A stretch of DNA of 64,000 nt from Roseivivax sp. GX 12232 (GCF_021272185.1 NZ_JAJSEC010000007.1:62001-126000); one strand, 5' to 3'. Shown: positions 20,569 through 29,371, counted from the stretch's first letter. Notes: generated from the sequence alone by a model not told the origin. Numbers and translations are program-made.

Positions 20569-21506
20569 GCGGCGTCCTTCCAGTCGATGATCATTTTCAG
20601 GCAGGCCGGGTCGGTGAAAGCGGTCTCATAGGCCGCGGTCACGTCGCGCCGGGAACTGCGGTGGGTGACGAGACCGTCGAGCGACAGCGCCCCGGTCTCG
20701 ATCAGACCGCGGGTCGCGGTGAGGTCGTCATGGCTCCATTCGGCGGCCACGCGCAGGCGGGCCTCCTTCATGAAGGCGGGCGGGAAGGCGAAGCTCAGCG
20801 GCTGGGCGTAGAAACCCGCCAGCACGATCTCTCCGCCCCGGGCGAGCCGCCCGATCAGGTCGTTCAGAAGCGCACCCTGGCCGGAGGCGTCGTAGATGCT
20901 GGCGTAGTCGCGGCGCGGGTCGTCCTCGGGGCGCATCACGGCGTAGTCGGTGCCGCCCGCCATGCGTTCGGGCGCGATTTCCCAGACCGTGGGGGCCGCG
21001 CCGCCCGCGGCGATGGTCAGCCGCGCGAGCAGCCGGCCAAGGACGCCATGGCCCACGATCAGCTCGGGCAGGGTCGCGGTATAGCCCGCCAGCGCGTGGC
21101 GCGCGGTGGCCGCCAGCGCCAGAAGCGCGCCGGCCTCGCCGCTGCCCGCATCGATCCGGGTCACGCGGTCGGCGCGGGTGATGAGCGTCTCCGCCGCCCC
21201 GCCGAAAAGCCCATGCGCGCCCTCGAAACAGGCCGCGCCGGGCACGAAGACATGATCGCCGGGTTTGTAACCGCTGTCGCGGCCCGCCTCGACGACCTCG
21301 CCCGCGGCCTCGTAGCCGGGGACCAGCGGGTAGCCCATGCCCGGGAAGGGCGGCATCTCGCCGGTGTAGAAAAGCTTTTCGGTGCCGGTGGAAATGCCCG
21401 AACGGGCGATGGCGACGGTGATGTCCCGGGGGCCGGGCGCCGTCAGGGGCAGCGAGGCAAGGGCCAGCTGTCCTGGGCTTTCTAGCACGACCGCATCGGC
21501 AAACAT
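20565..21506 (-). CDS. bchC: Bacteriochlorophyllide a dehydrogenase
   Basis: BchC oxidises the 3-hydroxyethyl group to the 3-acetyl group, completing bacteriochlorophyllide a. The 313-residue protein resembles zinc-less medium-chain alcohol dehydrogenases; landmarks are [21 protein letters not shown] near residue 37, [12 protein letters not shown] near 64 and [14 protein letters not shown] near 148. GGGAGGA lies six bases before the ATG. It is first in bchCXYZ-pufQBALMC, under a promoter overlapped by several PpsR palindromes. Confidence 0.95.
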   Translation of the reverse strand: MFADAVVLESPGQLALASLPLTAPGPRDITVAIARSGISTGTEKLFYTGEMPPFPGMGYPLVPGYEAAGEVVEAGRDSGYKPGDHVFVPGAACFEGAHGLFGGAAETLITRADRVTRIDAGSGEAGALLALAATARHALAGYTATLPELIVGHGVLGRLLARLTIAAGGAAPTVWEIAPERMAGGTDYAVMRPEDDPRRDYASIYDASGQGALLNDLIGRLARGGEIVLAGFYAQPLSFAFPPAFMKEARLRVAAEWSHDDLTATRGLIETGALSLDGLVTHRSSRRDVTAAYETAFTDPACLKMIIDWKDAA

Positions 21507-21586
21507 GTCGCGTCCTCCCGGTTACCTCCGAACGGGGACTTCGCAACCAAGGCCCCGCGTCCGTCTGTCAGACGACTCTGACTGGG

Positions 21587-21608
21587 TGTCTGTCAGAGTA
21601 GACATACA
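21587..21608. promoter_or_regulatory. Two overlapping PpsR/CrtJ palindromes over the bchC -10
   Basis: TGT-N12-ACA occurs at 21587-21604 (TGTCTGTCAGAGTAGACA) and again four bases on at 21591-21608 (TGTCAGAGTAGACATACA). The candidate bchC -10 element TACTCT (21600-21595, minus strand) is inside both. Confidence 0.82.
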
Positions 21609-21622
21609 GTCATATGTGTCAA
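21595..21622 (-). promoter_or_regulatory. Candidate bchC promoter
   Basis: On the minus strand, TTGACA (21622-21617) and TACTCT (21600-21595) are 16 bases apart, about 90 bases upstream of the bchC ATG. Both elements lie inside TGT-N12-ACA palindromes, the arrangement known for the Rhodobacter capsulatus bchC promoter. Confidence 0.6.
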
Positions 21623-21634
21623 CTGTAATAGACA
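21617..21634. promoter_or_regulatory. PpsR/CrtJ operator over the bchC -35
   Basis: Exact palindrome TGTCAACTGTAATAGACA. It contains the TTGACA proposed as the bchC -35 element and is 12 bases from the operator pair over the -10. Confidence 0.84.
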
Positions 21635-21643
21635 GTTTCCCCG

Positions 21644-22768
21644 TCAGACCCCGGTTTTCACGGCTGTGACGACCTGGGTGACGAAGGGTCTGCGGGCCCG
21701 GGGCATGCGAATCCGGGAAAAGCCGGTCTCGGAGAGAATCGCCCCGATCTCTTCTGGGGCGCGAACCCGGCCGGTGCGCATGGCGAGCGTGTAGAAGGCG
21801 AAATAGACGTCGCCGTGCGGATCGGGCCGGGCGCCGCCTGACATCGGCTCCGAGATGATCAGCCGCCCGCCGGGCGGCAGCGCCTCGAAGACCTTGGCCA
21901 GGAGCGCGCGCACCGTCGCCGTCTCGTGGTCGTAGAGCACCCGGACAAGCGAGATCGCGTCGCAGCCCGCCGGCAGCGGGTCGTCGCGGAAGGAGCCGCC
22001 CGCGAAGGTCAGCCCGGGGCTTTCGGGCGCGCTGGCGACCACCTCGGGCAGGTCGAAGACCGTCACCGGAAGGCCGGGATGCCGGGCCCGGACCGCGCGG
22101 GCAAAGACGCCGTGACCGCCGCCGATGTCGAGAAGGTGCCGCACCCCGCGCAGGGAGGTCGCGGCCAGCGTATCCTCGGCGACCAGCGCCTGGCTGCCGC
22201 TCATCAGGTCGGAATACTGCCGGACCACGGCCTCCTGCCCGCCGGCGCCACCGAAGACATAGGGCCAGACCTCGGCGAGCTCGGTCTCGGTCTCACCGCG
22301 CAGAAGCGCCACGGGGTCCGCCATGTCGCGATAGAAGGCGCCGTGGTGGCGAATCATCGCCTCGAGCCCCGGCACGCCGAGCAGCGCGGCCCCCCGCAGC
22401 GAGATCCGGTAGCGCCCGTCGCGCATGCGGATCAGCAGCTCCAGCGCCGCCCCGGCCTGTAGCAGCAGCGCCACGCGCTCCTCGGGCAGATCGAGCGGGA
22501 CGGTCAGCGCCTCGGCGGAGACCGGCGCCTCGAGCGCGCGATGCAAAACCCGCAGCTCGATCAGCGCCAGAAGCGTCTGGCTGGCGACAAAGCCCTGAAC
22601 CAGATCGAAAATCTCGGCGCCTTCGCGGCGCACATGGGGGCGGATGAAGGGCAGTCTTGCCGCCCAGCGCTGGAACCCGGGCTGCGCCACGAGCCGCGCC
22701 AGACGTGTCAGGATGCCGGGCCGGGTGCCCCTGCCGCGCGGGCCCGGCTCCTCGGCGGCGAGGCTCAT
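21644..22768 (-). CDS. crtF: Demethylspheroidene O-methyltransferase
   Basis: CrtF methylates the C-1 hydroxyl of carotenoids with S-adenosylmethionine to give spheroidene. The 374-residue protein has an N-terminal dimerisation region and a C-terminal methyltransferase domain, with the SAM loop [15 protein letters not shown] at about residues 212-226 and the motif [18 protein letters not shown] near 300. It lies between crtE and bchC on the same strand, four bases after crtE, as in Rhodobacter. Confidence 0.94.
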   Translation of the reverse strand: MSLAAEEPGPRGRGTRPGILTRLARLVAQPGFQRWAARLPFIRPHVRREGAEIFDLVQGFVASQTLLALIELRVLHRALEAPVSAEALTVPLDLPEERVALLLQAGAALELLIRMRDGRYRISLRGAALLGVPGLEAMIRHHGAFYRDMADPVALLRGETETELAEVWPYVFGGAGGQEAVVRQYSDLMSGSQALVAEDTLAATSLRGVRHLLDIGGGHGVFARAVRARHPGLPVTVFDLPEVVASAPESPGLTFAGGSFRDDPLPAGCDAISLVRVLYDHETATVRALLAKVFEALPPGGRLIISEPMSGGARPDPHGDVYFAFYTLAMRTGRVRAPEEIGAILSETGFSRIRMPRARRPFVTQVVTAVKTGV

Positions 22769-22772
22769 CGGG

Positions 22773-23642
22773 TCAGACCCGGACGGGCGTCAGGCCGGGG
22801 GTCAGCCGCTCCGCCTGCTTGCGCACCATGCCCGCCAGCGCCGCCTCTCCGGGGCACGACGGAATCGAGGCGATGGCCCCCGACAGGATGTCGGTCAGCC
22901 GCGCCACGGCGCCCTCGACGCCCAGTTCGTGCACCGCGTTCGGGCGGTCGTGCAGCACGTCCTGCTGCACCGGTTTGCCCAGGCTGTCGGCGCTGCCGAG
23001 CGTGTCGCGCAGGTCGTCGGCCACCTGGAAAGCCTCGCCGATGCGGGCGCCCAGTTCGAACCAGGGTTCGGGCTCCTGCCCGGCGGCAATGGCGCCCATC
23101 TGGGTCGCCGCGATAAACAGCGCGCCGGTCTTCGACAGGTGATAGGCGGAGAGGTCGATCTGCGCCTCGCTTTCCCAGCCCTGGCCGGCGCAGATGCCAT
23201 GCGGCATGCCGGTGCGGCGGGCCAGCGTCAGCAAGAGCGGCGCCAGCCGCTCGGGCGCCTCGGGCGCCATGCGGGCCAGCGTCTCGAAGGCCATGATGAT
23301 CAGCGAATCCCCGGTCAGCACGGCGATCGGCTGAGAATAGGCGCGGTGCACCGAGGGCTTGCCCCGGCGCGTGTCGGCATCGTCGAAACAGGGCAGATCG
23401 TCGTGCACGAGGCTGGCGCAATGGATCAGCTCCAGCGCGGCGGCGGCGGCATCGGTGGCCCCGGGCCGGTCGTCGCCGCAGGCCATGGCCACGGAGACCA
23501 GGATCGTCGGCCGGATGCGCGCGCCGCCGGGCGTGCAGGCGTAAAGCAGGGCCTCGGAGAGCTGCCGGGGCGCGGCCTGGCCGCCCTGCCCCGCGGTGAT
23601 CGCGCGTCGGATCGCGGTGTCGATGCGCTGGTGGATATCCAT
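22773..23642 (-). CDS. crtE: Geranylgeranyl diphosphate synthase
   Basis: CrtE makes C20 GGPP for carotenoids and for the bacteriochlorophyll tail. The 289-residue protein has the first aspartate-rich motif [14 protein letters not shown] (about residues 80-93) and the second DDLRDT near 220, with GGARIRP near 39. The start [14 protein letters not shown] has GGGAGGA five to eight bases upstream. It is the first gene of the crtE-crtF-bchC-puf run and is divergent from crtD across a short gap with one PpsR operator. Confidence 0.95.
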   Translation of the reverse strand: MDIHQRIDTAIRRAITAGQGGQAAPRQLSEALLYACTPGGARIRPTILVSVAMACGDDRPGATDAAAAALELIHCASLVHDDLPCFDDADTRRGKPSVHRAYSQPIAVLTGDSLIIMAFETLARMAPEAPERLAPLLLTLARRTGMPHGICAGQGWESEAQIDLSAYHLSKTGALFIAATQMGAIAAGQEPEPWFELGARIGEAFQVADDLRDTLGSADSLGKPVQQDVLHDRPNAVHELGVEGAVARLTDILSGAIASIPSCPGEAALAGMVRKQAERLTPGLTPVRV

Positions 23643-23672
23643 GCGGTCCTCCCGATCCGTCGATCACGATTG

Positions 23673-23684
23673 ACACTATAGTGT
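23673..23684. promoter_or_regulatory. Palindrome ACACTATAGTGT with a two-way -10 element
   Basis: A perfect 12-base palindrome in the crtE-crtD gap. It contains TATAGT, a good -10 hexamer, on both strands, so it may serve divergent promoters that face each other. No convincing -35 element is present at the usual spacing on either strand. Confidence 0.45.
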
Positions 23685-23699
23685 AAACCACACTGGACA
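23682..23699. promoter_or_regulatory. PpsR/CrtJ operator between crtE and crtD
   Basis: Exact TGT-N12-ACA palindrome (TGTAAACCACACTGGACA), 30 bases upstream of crtD and 40 bases upstream of crtE. It overlaps the adjoining ACACTATAGTGT palindrome by three bases. Confidence 0.82.
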
Positions 23700-23728
23700 G
23701 GTTGCCCCCGCGAGTCAACAATCAGACT

Positions 23729-25273
23729 ATGTCCGCCGCAGCTCCCCATCTGGCCAGCCCCGGCGCCGGGACGATCGTGGTGATCGGCGGCGGCATCGGC
23801 GGGCTTGCCGCGGCGCTGCCGCTCGCCGCCGCCGGGTGCCCGGTCGTGCTGCTGGAGCGGCAGGCGGTCCCGGGCGGCAAGATGCGCCAGGTGGAAGGCG
23901 TCGACGCGGGGCCGACGGTGCTGACCCTGCGCTGGGTCTTCGAGGCGCTTTTCGCCAGCGCCGGCGCGGCGCTCGAGGACCATGTGACCCTGCACCGACA
24001 GGAGATTCTCGCCCGGCACTTCTGGCGCGACGGCGCGCGGCTCGACCTGCACGCCGACCCCGAAGACAGCGCCCAGGCGGTGCGCGCCTTCGCCGGGGCC
24101 AAGGGCGAGGCTGAATTCCGCGCCTTCTCGGCCCGGGCCAAGCGGCTTTTCGAGGCCTTCCGCGAGCCGATGATGCTGACCGCCGAGCCGGACCCGCTGG
24201 CGCTGACCCGCGCGGTCCTGGCCGAGCCGCGGCTGATCCCCGACCTCATGCCCTGGCGCAGCCTCGACGGGCTCTTGCGGCAAAGCTTCTCCGACCCCCG
24301 GCTGCGCCAGCTCTTCGGGCGCTACGCCACCTATGTCGGCGGCGATCCCGCCCGCATCCCCGCGCTTTACGCGCTGATCTGGGAGGCCGAGGCCGCCGGG
24401 GTCTGGGCGGTGGAGGGCGGGCTTTCCGCGCTCGCCCGCGCGCTGGCCGATCTTTTCGTCGCGCACGGCGGCGAGATCCGCCACGAGACCGAGGCGGTCG
24501 AGATCCTGGGCTATTCCGACGGCGTGCGCGGCGTGCGGACCTGCCGCGACGAGGTGATCTCGGCCGATCATATCCTTTTCAACGGCGACCCCAGGGCGCT
24601 CTCGACCGGGCGGCTCGGGCCGCTGGCGGCGCGCGCCCTGCCCCGGATCGCGACAAAACCCCGGGCGCTCTCGGCCCATGTCTGGGCCTTCCAGGCCGCG
24701 GCCCATGGCCCCGAGCTGTCCCATCACAACGTGTTCTTCCGCGACGACCCCGCGCCCGAGTTCAAGGCGCTGGCCCAGGGCCAAAGCGCGCCCGACCCCA
24801 CCTTGTATGTATGTGCCGAGGACCGGGGCTTGCCCGGCGGAAGCCCCGGCCCGGAACGGTTCGAGATCATCCTGAACGCGTCACCCCTCGCGCGGACAGC
24901 ATCAACCGACGAGGATTTTGACAGATGTCTGACCCGGACCTTCGCCCCCCTGCGGGACTTCGGCCTACGTTTCGACCCGGAACCGGGGCCGCGCGCCCTG
25001 ACCAGCCCGGCCATGTTCGATCAGCTCTTTCCCGCGAGCGCCGGTTCGCTTTACGGGCAGAGCCCGCATGGCCTCCTGTCGGCCTTGACCCGCCCGCGCG
25101 CGCGCACGCGACTGAAGGGACTATATCTCTGCGGGGGCGGGGTGCATCCGGGCCCCGGGGTGCCGATGGCGGCGCTTTCCGGGAGGCACGCGGCCGCGGC
25201 GATCTTGATGGACCGTGTTTCGCCGTCGCCGTCCCGCCGAATGGCTATGCCTGGTGGTATATCGACGGCATAA
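23729..25273 (+). CDS. crtD: Hydroxyneurosporene desaturase (methoxyneurosporene dehydrogenase)
   Basis: CrtD introduces the C-3,4 double bond in the spheroidene pathway. The 514-residue flavoprotein has the N-terminal dinucleotide motif VIGGGIGGLAAALPLA (about residues 18-33) and the C-terminal FAD motif LYLCGGGVHPGPGVPMAALS near residue 470, typical of CrtI/CrtD enzymes. The ATG giving MSAAAPHLAS was chosen; an upstream start at 23702 would begin next to the operator and is not conserved. No clear ribosome binding site is seen. Its 3' end overlaps the crtC reading frame. Confidence 0.93.
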   Translation: MSAAAPHLASPGAGTIVVIGGGIGGLAAALPLAAAGCPVVLLERQAVPGGKMRQVEGVDAGPTVLTLRWVFEALFASAGAALEDHVTLHRQEILARHFWRDGARLDLHADPEDSAQAVRAFAGAKGEAEFRAFSARAKRLFEAFREPMMLTAEPDPLALTRAVLAEPRLIPDLMPWRSLDGLLRQSFSDPRLRQLFGRYATYVGGDPARIPALYALIWEAEAAGVWAVEGGLSALARALADLFVAHGGEIRHETEAVEILGYSDGVRGVRTCRDEVISADHILFNGDPRALSTGRLGPLAARALPRIATKPRALSAHVWAFQAAAHGPELSHHNVFFRDDPAPEFKALAQGQSAPDPTLYVCAEDRGLPGGSPGPERFEIILNASPLARTASTDEDFDRCLTRTFAPLRDFGLRFDPEPGPRALTSPAMFDQLFPASAGSLYGQSPHGLLSALTRPRARTRLKGLYLCGGGVHPGPGVPMAALSGRHAAAAILMDRVSPSPSRRMAMPGGISTA

Positions 25274-26154
25274 GCGCCTCGGGCGACCGGGCGATTTCGA
25301 TCATCGCCTTCATCGGTTCGGTCTTCTCGCCCTGGTACCGCTGGTCCGGGCGGCGCGATCCCGAAAACCACGTCTGCATGAATGTCGCGACCTACGGGCG
25401 CGGCGGGCGCTTCACCATGACCGACCGGGGCCGCGCGGCGCTGCGCCAGGAGGGCCAGCGGATCACCATCGGCCCCTCCTCGCTGAGCTGGAACGGCAAG
25501 ACGCTCGTCGCCGAGATCGACGAGATGGCCGCGCCGCCGCAGTTCGGCCGGGTGCGCGGGCTGATCCGGCTGACGCCCAGCGCGATCACCTCCTGCGAGC
25601 TGCCGCTGACGCCGGACGGCGCGCATATCTGGCGGCCCTTCGCGCCGGTCGCCCGGATCGAGGTCGATATGGAGGCCCCCGGCTGGCAATGGGAGGGCCA
25701 TGGCTATTTCGACGCCAACTTCGGGACCCGCGCGCTCGAGGAGGATTTCAGCTACTGGACCTGGGGCCGCTATCCGACCCGCTCCGGGGCCACCTGTTTC
25801 TACGACGCCACCCGGCACGACGGCACCGAGATCACCCAGGCCGCGCATTTCGACCGCGCGGGCCAGGTGCATCCCATCGAGGCGCCGCCCCGCGCCCGGG
25901 TCGCGCCCTCGCGCTGGCGGGTGAAACGCGAGACGCGCGGCGATGCCGGGGCCCGGCCGCACCAGGTGATGAGCCTTCTGGACGCGCCCTTCTACAGCCG
26001 GGCGATGCTGCGCACTTCGCTGGACGGGGAACCCGCCGTGGGCGTGCATGAGGCGCTGGATCTCCGGCGCTTCGCGAGCCCCTGGCTGAAGCCGATGATC
26101 GCGCTTCGGGTGCCGAGGCGGCGGCGCTGGGAGTTCGACGACACCGAAGGTTGA
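25210..26154 (+). CDS. crtC: Hydroxyneurosporene synthase (carotenoid 1,2-hydratase), start unresolved
   Basis: CrtC adds water across the C-1,2 double bond of neurosporene. Conserved stretches are GYAWWYIDG, IIAFIGSVFSPWYRWSG, YFDANFGTRALEEDFSYWTW and the C-terminal HEALDLRRFASPWLKPMIAL. No ATG, GTG or TTG lies in this frame between 24925 and 25378, although homology begins by about 25225. The 24925 ATG would add over 90 non-conserved residues inside crtD, and the 25378 ATG would delete conserved ones. Candidates are ATA at 25270, which overlaps the crtD stop as ATAA, ATT at 25294, or a lost base just after the ATG at 25208. The left coordinate marks where homology begins, not a proven start. 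Confidence 0.85.
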   Translation, partial: GPCFAVAVPPNGYAWWYIDGISASGDRAISIIAFIGSVFSPWYRWSGRRDPENHVCMNVATYGRGGRFTMTDRGRAALRQEGQRITIGPSSLSWNGKTLVAEIDEMAAPPQFGRVRGLIRLTPSAITSCELPLTPDGAHIWRPFAPVARIEVDMEAPGWQWEGHGYFDANFGTRALEEDFSYWTWGRYPTRSGATCFYDATRHDGTEITQAAHFDRAGQVHPIEAPPRARVAPSRWRVKRETRGDAGARPHQVMSLLDAPFYSRAMLRTSLDGEPAVGVHEALDLRRFASPWLKPMIALRVPRRRRWEFDDTEG

Positions 26155-26176
26155 AAGGCCCCCGGACGCGGCGCCC

Positions 26177-26659
26177 TCAGCGCGGCGCCTCGGGCGGATT
26201 GGCGGCGGTCTCGGGGTTCAGCCGCCAGACCGCGCCGTTGAGCGCCCCCGCGATGGTGACCCAGAGCAGGTAAGGCAGGAACAGCAGCGCCGCGATCCAG
26301 TCGACCGGCCAGAAGACCACGATGGAGCCCGCGACCGACAGCCAGAGAAGCGTCAGCACCAGCATGCCCGCGCGGATGTATTTCAGCCCGAAGAACACCG
26401 GCGTCCAAAGCGCGTTGAGCGCGATCTGCAGCGCCCAGAAGGCCATGGCGAAGCCGTTGTCGGGCGCCAGCGCCAGCCGCGCGCCGGCCACCGCCATGAA
26501 GACGTAAAGCGTCGTCCAGACCACCGGGAAGGCCCAGTCGGGCGGGGTCCAGCCGGGCTTTTTCAGCGCGCGATACCAGGGCCCCGGCGGAAAGACCGCG
26601 CCGGTGGTGCCAGCGGCCAGACAGGCCGCGAGGAACAGCAGGAAGAGCATCCAGAACAT
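26177..26659 (-). CDS. tspO: Tryptophan-rich sensory protein TspO (CrtK)
   Basis: TspO is an outer-membrane-associated regulator of tetrapyrrole and photosystem gene expression in Rhodobacter, related to the mitochondrial peripheral benzodiazepine receptor. The 160-residue protein has five hydrophobic helices and the family signatures WYRALKKPGWTPPDWAFPVVW near residue 28 and ALNALWTPVFFGLKY near 80. It follows crtB by six bases on the same strand, as in other photosynthesis clusters, and is convergent with crtC. Confidence 0.95.
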   Translation of the reverse strand: MFWMLFLLFLAACLAAGTTGAVFPPGPWYRALKKPGWTPPDWAFPVVWTTLYVFMAVAGARLALAPDNGFAMAFWALQIALNALWTPVFFGLKYIRAGMLVLTLLWLSVAGSIVVFWPVDWIAALLFLPYLLWVTIAGALNGAVWRLNPETAANPPEAPR

Positions 26660-26665
26660 CGAGGA

Positions 26666-27703
26666 TCAGTTAGAGCGCGCCTGTCCCGCGATCAAGGCCG
26701 CCCGCTCGGCTCGGTCCCGCGCGGCGAGATCGGAGAGCGTGGCGAAAAGCTGGTCGGACCGGCTCCAGACCGGGTCGCGCCGGGCGGCGGCCTCGACCAG
26801 GAAGCGCGTCTCGGCGAGCGGCCGGGCGTATAACACCGCCGAGCGCGGCAGGAGCAGGCTCACCCCGGTCCGCGCCGCCGAGAGCCCGAGCCAGCCCAGC
26901 TTCTGCGCCTTCGAGGTCCGGGCCCGCCGGGTCACGCTGTCGTGCCCCGCGCGCGCGACAGATGTGCCGATGCCCGCGTAGATGTGGCGCGCCGCGAAGA
27001 TGCCCGCGCGGCAGTCGACGGGCAGCGCCCGCACGCCGGCCTCGGCGCGCTGATAGAGCCGTTCGGCCTCGGCCAGGAGCCGCGCGACGATGGCGCGGAT
27101 CTGCGGGTCGGGGCGCGGGTCGGCCAGGAAGGCCTCGGGCGGGCAGCCCGCCTCGCTCAGCCAGTCGGTGGGCAGGTAGATCCGCCCCGCCACCGCATCC
27201 TCGCCCACGTCGCGGGCAATATTGGTGAGCTGCATCGCGACGCCCAGGTCGGCGGCGCGGGCCAGCGCATGGGGATCGCGGACGCGCATCAGCACGCACA
27301 TCATCACGCCCACCGTGGCCGCGACCCGGGCGGAATAGTCCCGCAGCTCCGACAGCGTCGCGTAGCGCCGCCCGGTGGCGTCCCAGGCCAGCCCTTCCAG
27401 CAGCGCCTCGGGCACCACGCGCGGCATGTCGAAGCTCTCGACCACGCCCGCGAAGGCCCGGTCTGGCGCGGCCTGCATGGGCCGGCCCGCGTAGACCAGG
27501 TCAAGCCGGTCGCGCAGGCGCAACACGGCCTCGGCCTTTTCCTCGCCCAGGTCGACCGCATCGTCGGCCAGCCGGCAGAAGGCATAAAGCGCCAGCGCCG
27601 GATCGCGGACCCGCGCGGGCAGAAGCTTCGAAGCCGCGTGGAAGGACAGCGACCCATGCCGGATCGCGGCGCGGCAGGCGGCGAGGTCGTCGTCGCGCAT
27701 CAT
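26666..27703 (-). CDS. crtB: Phytoene synthase
   Basis: CrtB condenses two GGPP to 15-cis-phytoene. The 345-residue protein carries the two aspartate-rich motifs LADDAVDLGEE (about residues 45-55) and NIARDVGEDA near 165, plus RIYLPTDWL. Two consecutive ATGs (27703 and 27700) overlap the crtI stop; the first gives an ATGA coupling and the second a TGATG. The protein is slightly long at the C-terminus. It works in sequence with crtI in the same operon. Confidence 0.95.
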   Translation of the reverse strand: MMRDDDLAACRAAIRHGSLSFHAASKLLPARVRDPALALYAFCRLADDAVDLGEEKAEAVLRLRDRLDLVYAGRPMQAAPDRAFAGVVESFDMPRVVPEALLEGLAWDATGRRYATLSELRDYSARVAATVGVMMCVLMRVRDPHALARAADLGVAMQLTNIARDVGEDAVAGRIYLPTDWLSEAGCPPEAFLADPRPDPQIRAIVARLLAEAERLYQRAEAGVRALPVDCRAGIFAARHIYAGIGTSVARAGHDSVTRRARTSKAQKLGWLGLSAARTGVSLLLPRSAVLYARPLAETRFLVEAAARRDPVWSRSDQLFATLSDLAARDRAERAALIAGQARSN

Positions 27704-29247
27704 GGCGTCACCCCCTCGGGATGCGGCACCAGCTGGTCGAGCACCTCGGCGGAGGAGATCACCCCCGGCAGTCCCGCGCCGGGATGGGTGCCCGCGCCCG
27801 CGAGATAAAGGCCCCCGGCCTCTTCGCTGATGTTGTGCGGGCGGAACCAGGCGCTTTGCAGGATGCGCGGCTCGATCGAGAAGCCGGTGCCGAAAGGCGC
27901 GTGGTAGCGGCTTTCGAAGTCGAGCGGCGTGAAGACCTCCTCGGGGCCGAGATGCCGCGACAAGCCGGGCAGCAGGTGTTCCTCCAGGACCGAGAGCATC
28001 TTCTTGCGGTAGACCTCGGCCTCGGTCCGCCAGTCGACGGGATTGTCGTGACCCAGGTGCGGCACCGGCGAGAGCACGTAGAAGGTGTCGTCGCCTTCGG
28101 GCGCGGCGCTGGGGTCGGTGACGCTGGGCCGGTGCAGATAGAGCGCCATGTCCTCGGCCAGACGGCCCTTGCGGAAGATGTCCTCGACGAGGCCCTGGTA
28201 GCGCGGGCCGTTCAGGATCGTGTGGTGGCCCACGTCGCGCCACATCCCGCGCGTGCCCTTGGTGCCGAAATACCAGACGTAGAGCCCCATGGACCAACGC
28301 GCGCGGGTGAGCTTGCCGTCGGTCCAGCGCCTGCGCTTGTGGTTGCGCAGCAGGTGCCGGTAGGTGAGCCCCGGATCGGCGTTGGAGACCACCAGCTCGG
28401 CGGGCAGCTCGGTGCCGTCCGAGAGCCGCACGCCCCGGGCGCGGTTACCGGCCACGAGGATCTCGTCGGCCTCGCTGCGCATCAGCACCTGCCCGCCCTG
28501 CTGGGTCACGATCTGCGCCATGACCCGGGCGATCTCGGCTACGCCGCCCATGGCGTAATGCACGCCGAACGCCTTCTCGAGGTGGCTGACGAGGATATAC
28601 ATCGAGGTGACCTTGAAGGGGTCGCCGCCGATGAAGAGCGGATGGAAGGACAGCGCCATGCGCAGCCGCGGGTCGCGCACCCGCCGCGCGGCATGGGCAT
28701 GCACCGAGCGGTCGGCGCGCATCCGCGCGAAGGTCGGCAGCACCGCCAGAAGGTCGCGGAACCGGTGCATCGGGCGGCGGCCCAGGTCCTCGAAGCCGAA
28801 GCGGTAGCGCGCCTCGCTGTCCTTCAGGAACTTGCGGTAGCCCGCCACGTCGCCCGGCGAGAGGCGGCGCACCTCCTCGATCATGCGGTCGGTGTCGCCG
28901 CAGGCGGTGAAGCGCGCGCCGTCGGGCCAGCGGATCTCGTAGAAGGGATCGAGCGCGCGCAGGTCGATGTCCGTGTCGAAGTCGCGGCCCGTGGCGGCCC
29001 AGAGGTCGCGGAAGACCTGCGGCACGGTGACGATCGTGGGGCCCAGGTCGAAGCGGTGGCCCTCCTTCCAGATCGCCGAGCCGCGCCCGCCGGGCACGTC
29101 GAGCCGGTCGACCACGGTGACCCGGTATCCCTTGGCCCCGAGCCGCATGGCCGAGGCCAGCCCGCCGAGGCCCGCCCCGATGACCACCGCGCGCGGACCG
29201 CGCCCCGCGTCGGGGGCCAGCGTCAGCTCGGGGTCGATCCGGGTCAT
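27700..29247 (-). CDS. crtI: Phytoene desaturase
   Basis: CrtI desaturates phytoene to neurosporene (three steps in Rhodobacter-type pathways). The 515-residue flavoprotein has the N-terminal AVVIGAGLGGLASAMRL (about residues 20-36) and the C-terminal LYLAGAGTHPGAGLPGVISSAE near residue 485, both diagnostic. The leader carries GAGGGGAGGG just before the ATG, and a PpsR palindrome begins 17 bases upstream. It is divergent from crtA and first of crtI-crtB-tspO. Confidence 0.96.
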   Translation of the reverse strand: MTRIDPELTLAPDAGRGPRAVVIGAGLGGLASAMRLGAKGYRVTVVDRLDVPGGRGSAIWKEGHRFDLGPTIVTVPQVFRDLWAATGRDFDTDIDLRALDPFYEIRWPDGARFTACGDTDRMIEEVRRLSPGDVAGYRKFLKDSEARYRFGFEDLGRRPMHRFRDLLAVLPTFARMRADRSVHAHAARRVRDPRLRMALSFHPLFIGGDPFKVTSMYILVSHLEKAFGVHYAMGGVAEIARVMAQIVTQQGGQVLMRSEADEILVAGNRARGVRLSDGTELPAELVVSNADPGLTYRHLLRNHKRRRWTDGKLTRARWSMGLYVWYFGTKGTRGMWRDVGHHTILNGPRYQGLVEDIFRKGRLAEDMALYLHRPSVTDPSAAPEGDDTFYVLSPVPHLGHDNPVDWRTEAEVYRKKMLSVLEEHLLPGLSRHLGPEEVFTPLDFESRYHAPFGTGFSIEPRILQSAWFRPHNISEEAGGLYLAGAGTHPGAGLPGVISSAEVLDQLVPHPEGVTP

Positions 29248-29263
29248 GCCTGCCCTCCCCTCA

Positions 29264-29281
29264 TGTCAACTTGTTCTGACA
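29264..29281. promoter_or_regulatory. PpsR/CrtJ operator, crtI side
   Basis: Exact TGT-N12-ACA palindrome (TGTCAACTTGTTCTGACA) only 17 bases from the crtI ATG. It pairs with the crtA-side site 58 bases away; in Rhodobacter capsulatus two separated CrtJ sites control this same divergent region. Confidence 0.85.
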
Positions 29282-29338
29282 ATCTGCGCATCGTCCCACG
29301 CCCGCCTTCGCCCAGAGCTTTCAATGTGGTCGCATATG

Positions 29339-29356
29339 TGTAAGGCTAACCTGACA
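29339..29356. promoter_or_regulatory. PpsR/CrtJ operator, crtA side
   Basis: Exact TGT-N12-ACA palindrome (TGTAAGGCTAACCTGACA). It ends three bases before one possible crtA ATG (29360) and 15 bases before the chosen one (29372), which argues mildly for the downstream start. Confidence 0.85.
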
Positions 29357-29371
29357 GTCATGGATTGCGCA

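Noticed and set aside
21566-21583. Further TGT-N12-AC half match near bchC
   Set aside because: The right half is ACT rather than ACA, so it was not listed as an operator, although it may help weak binding.
24925-25209. Using the ATG at 24925 as the crtC start
   Set aside because: It would place over 90 residues inside crtD in another frame. Those residues are not CrtC-like, and no ribosome binding site is evident.
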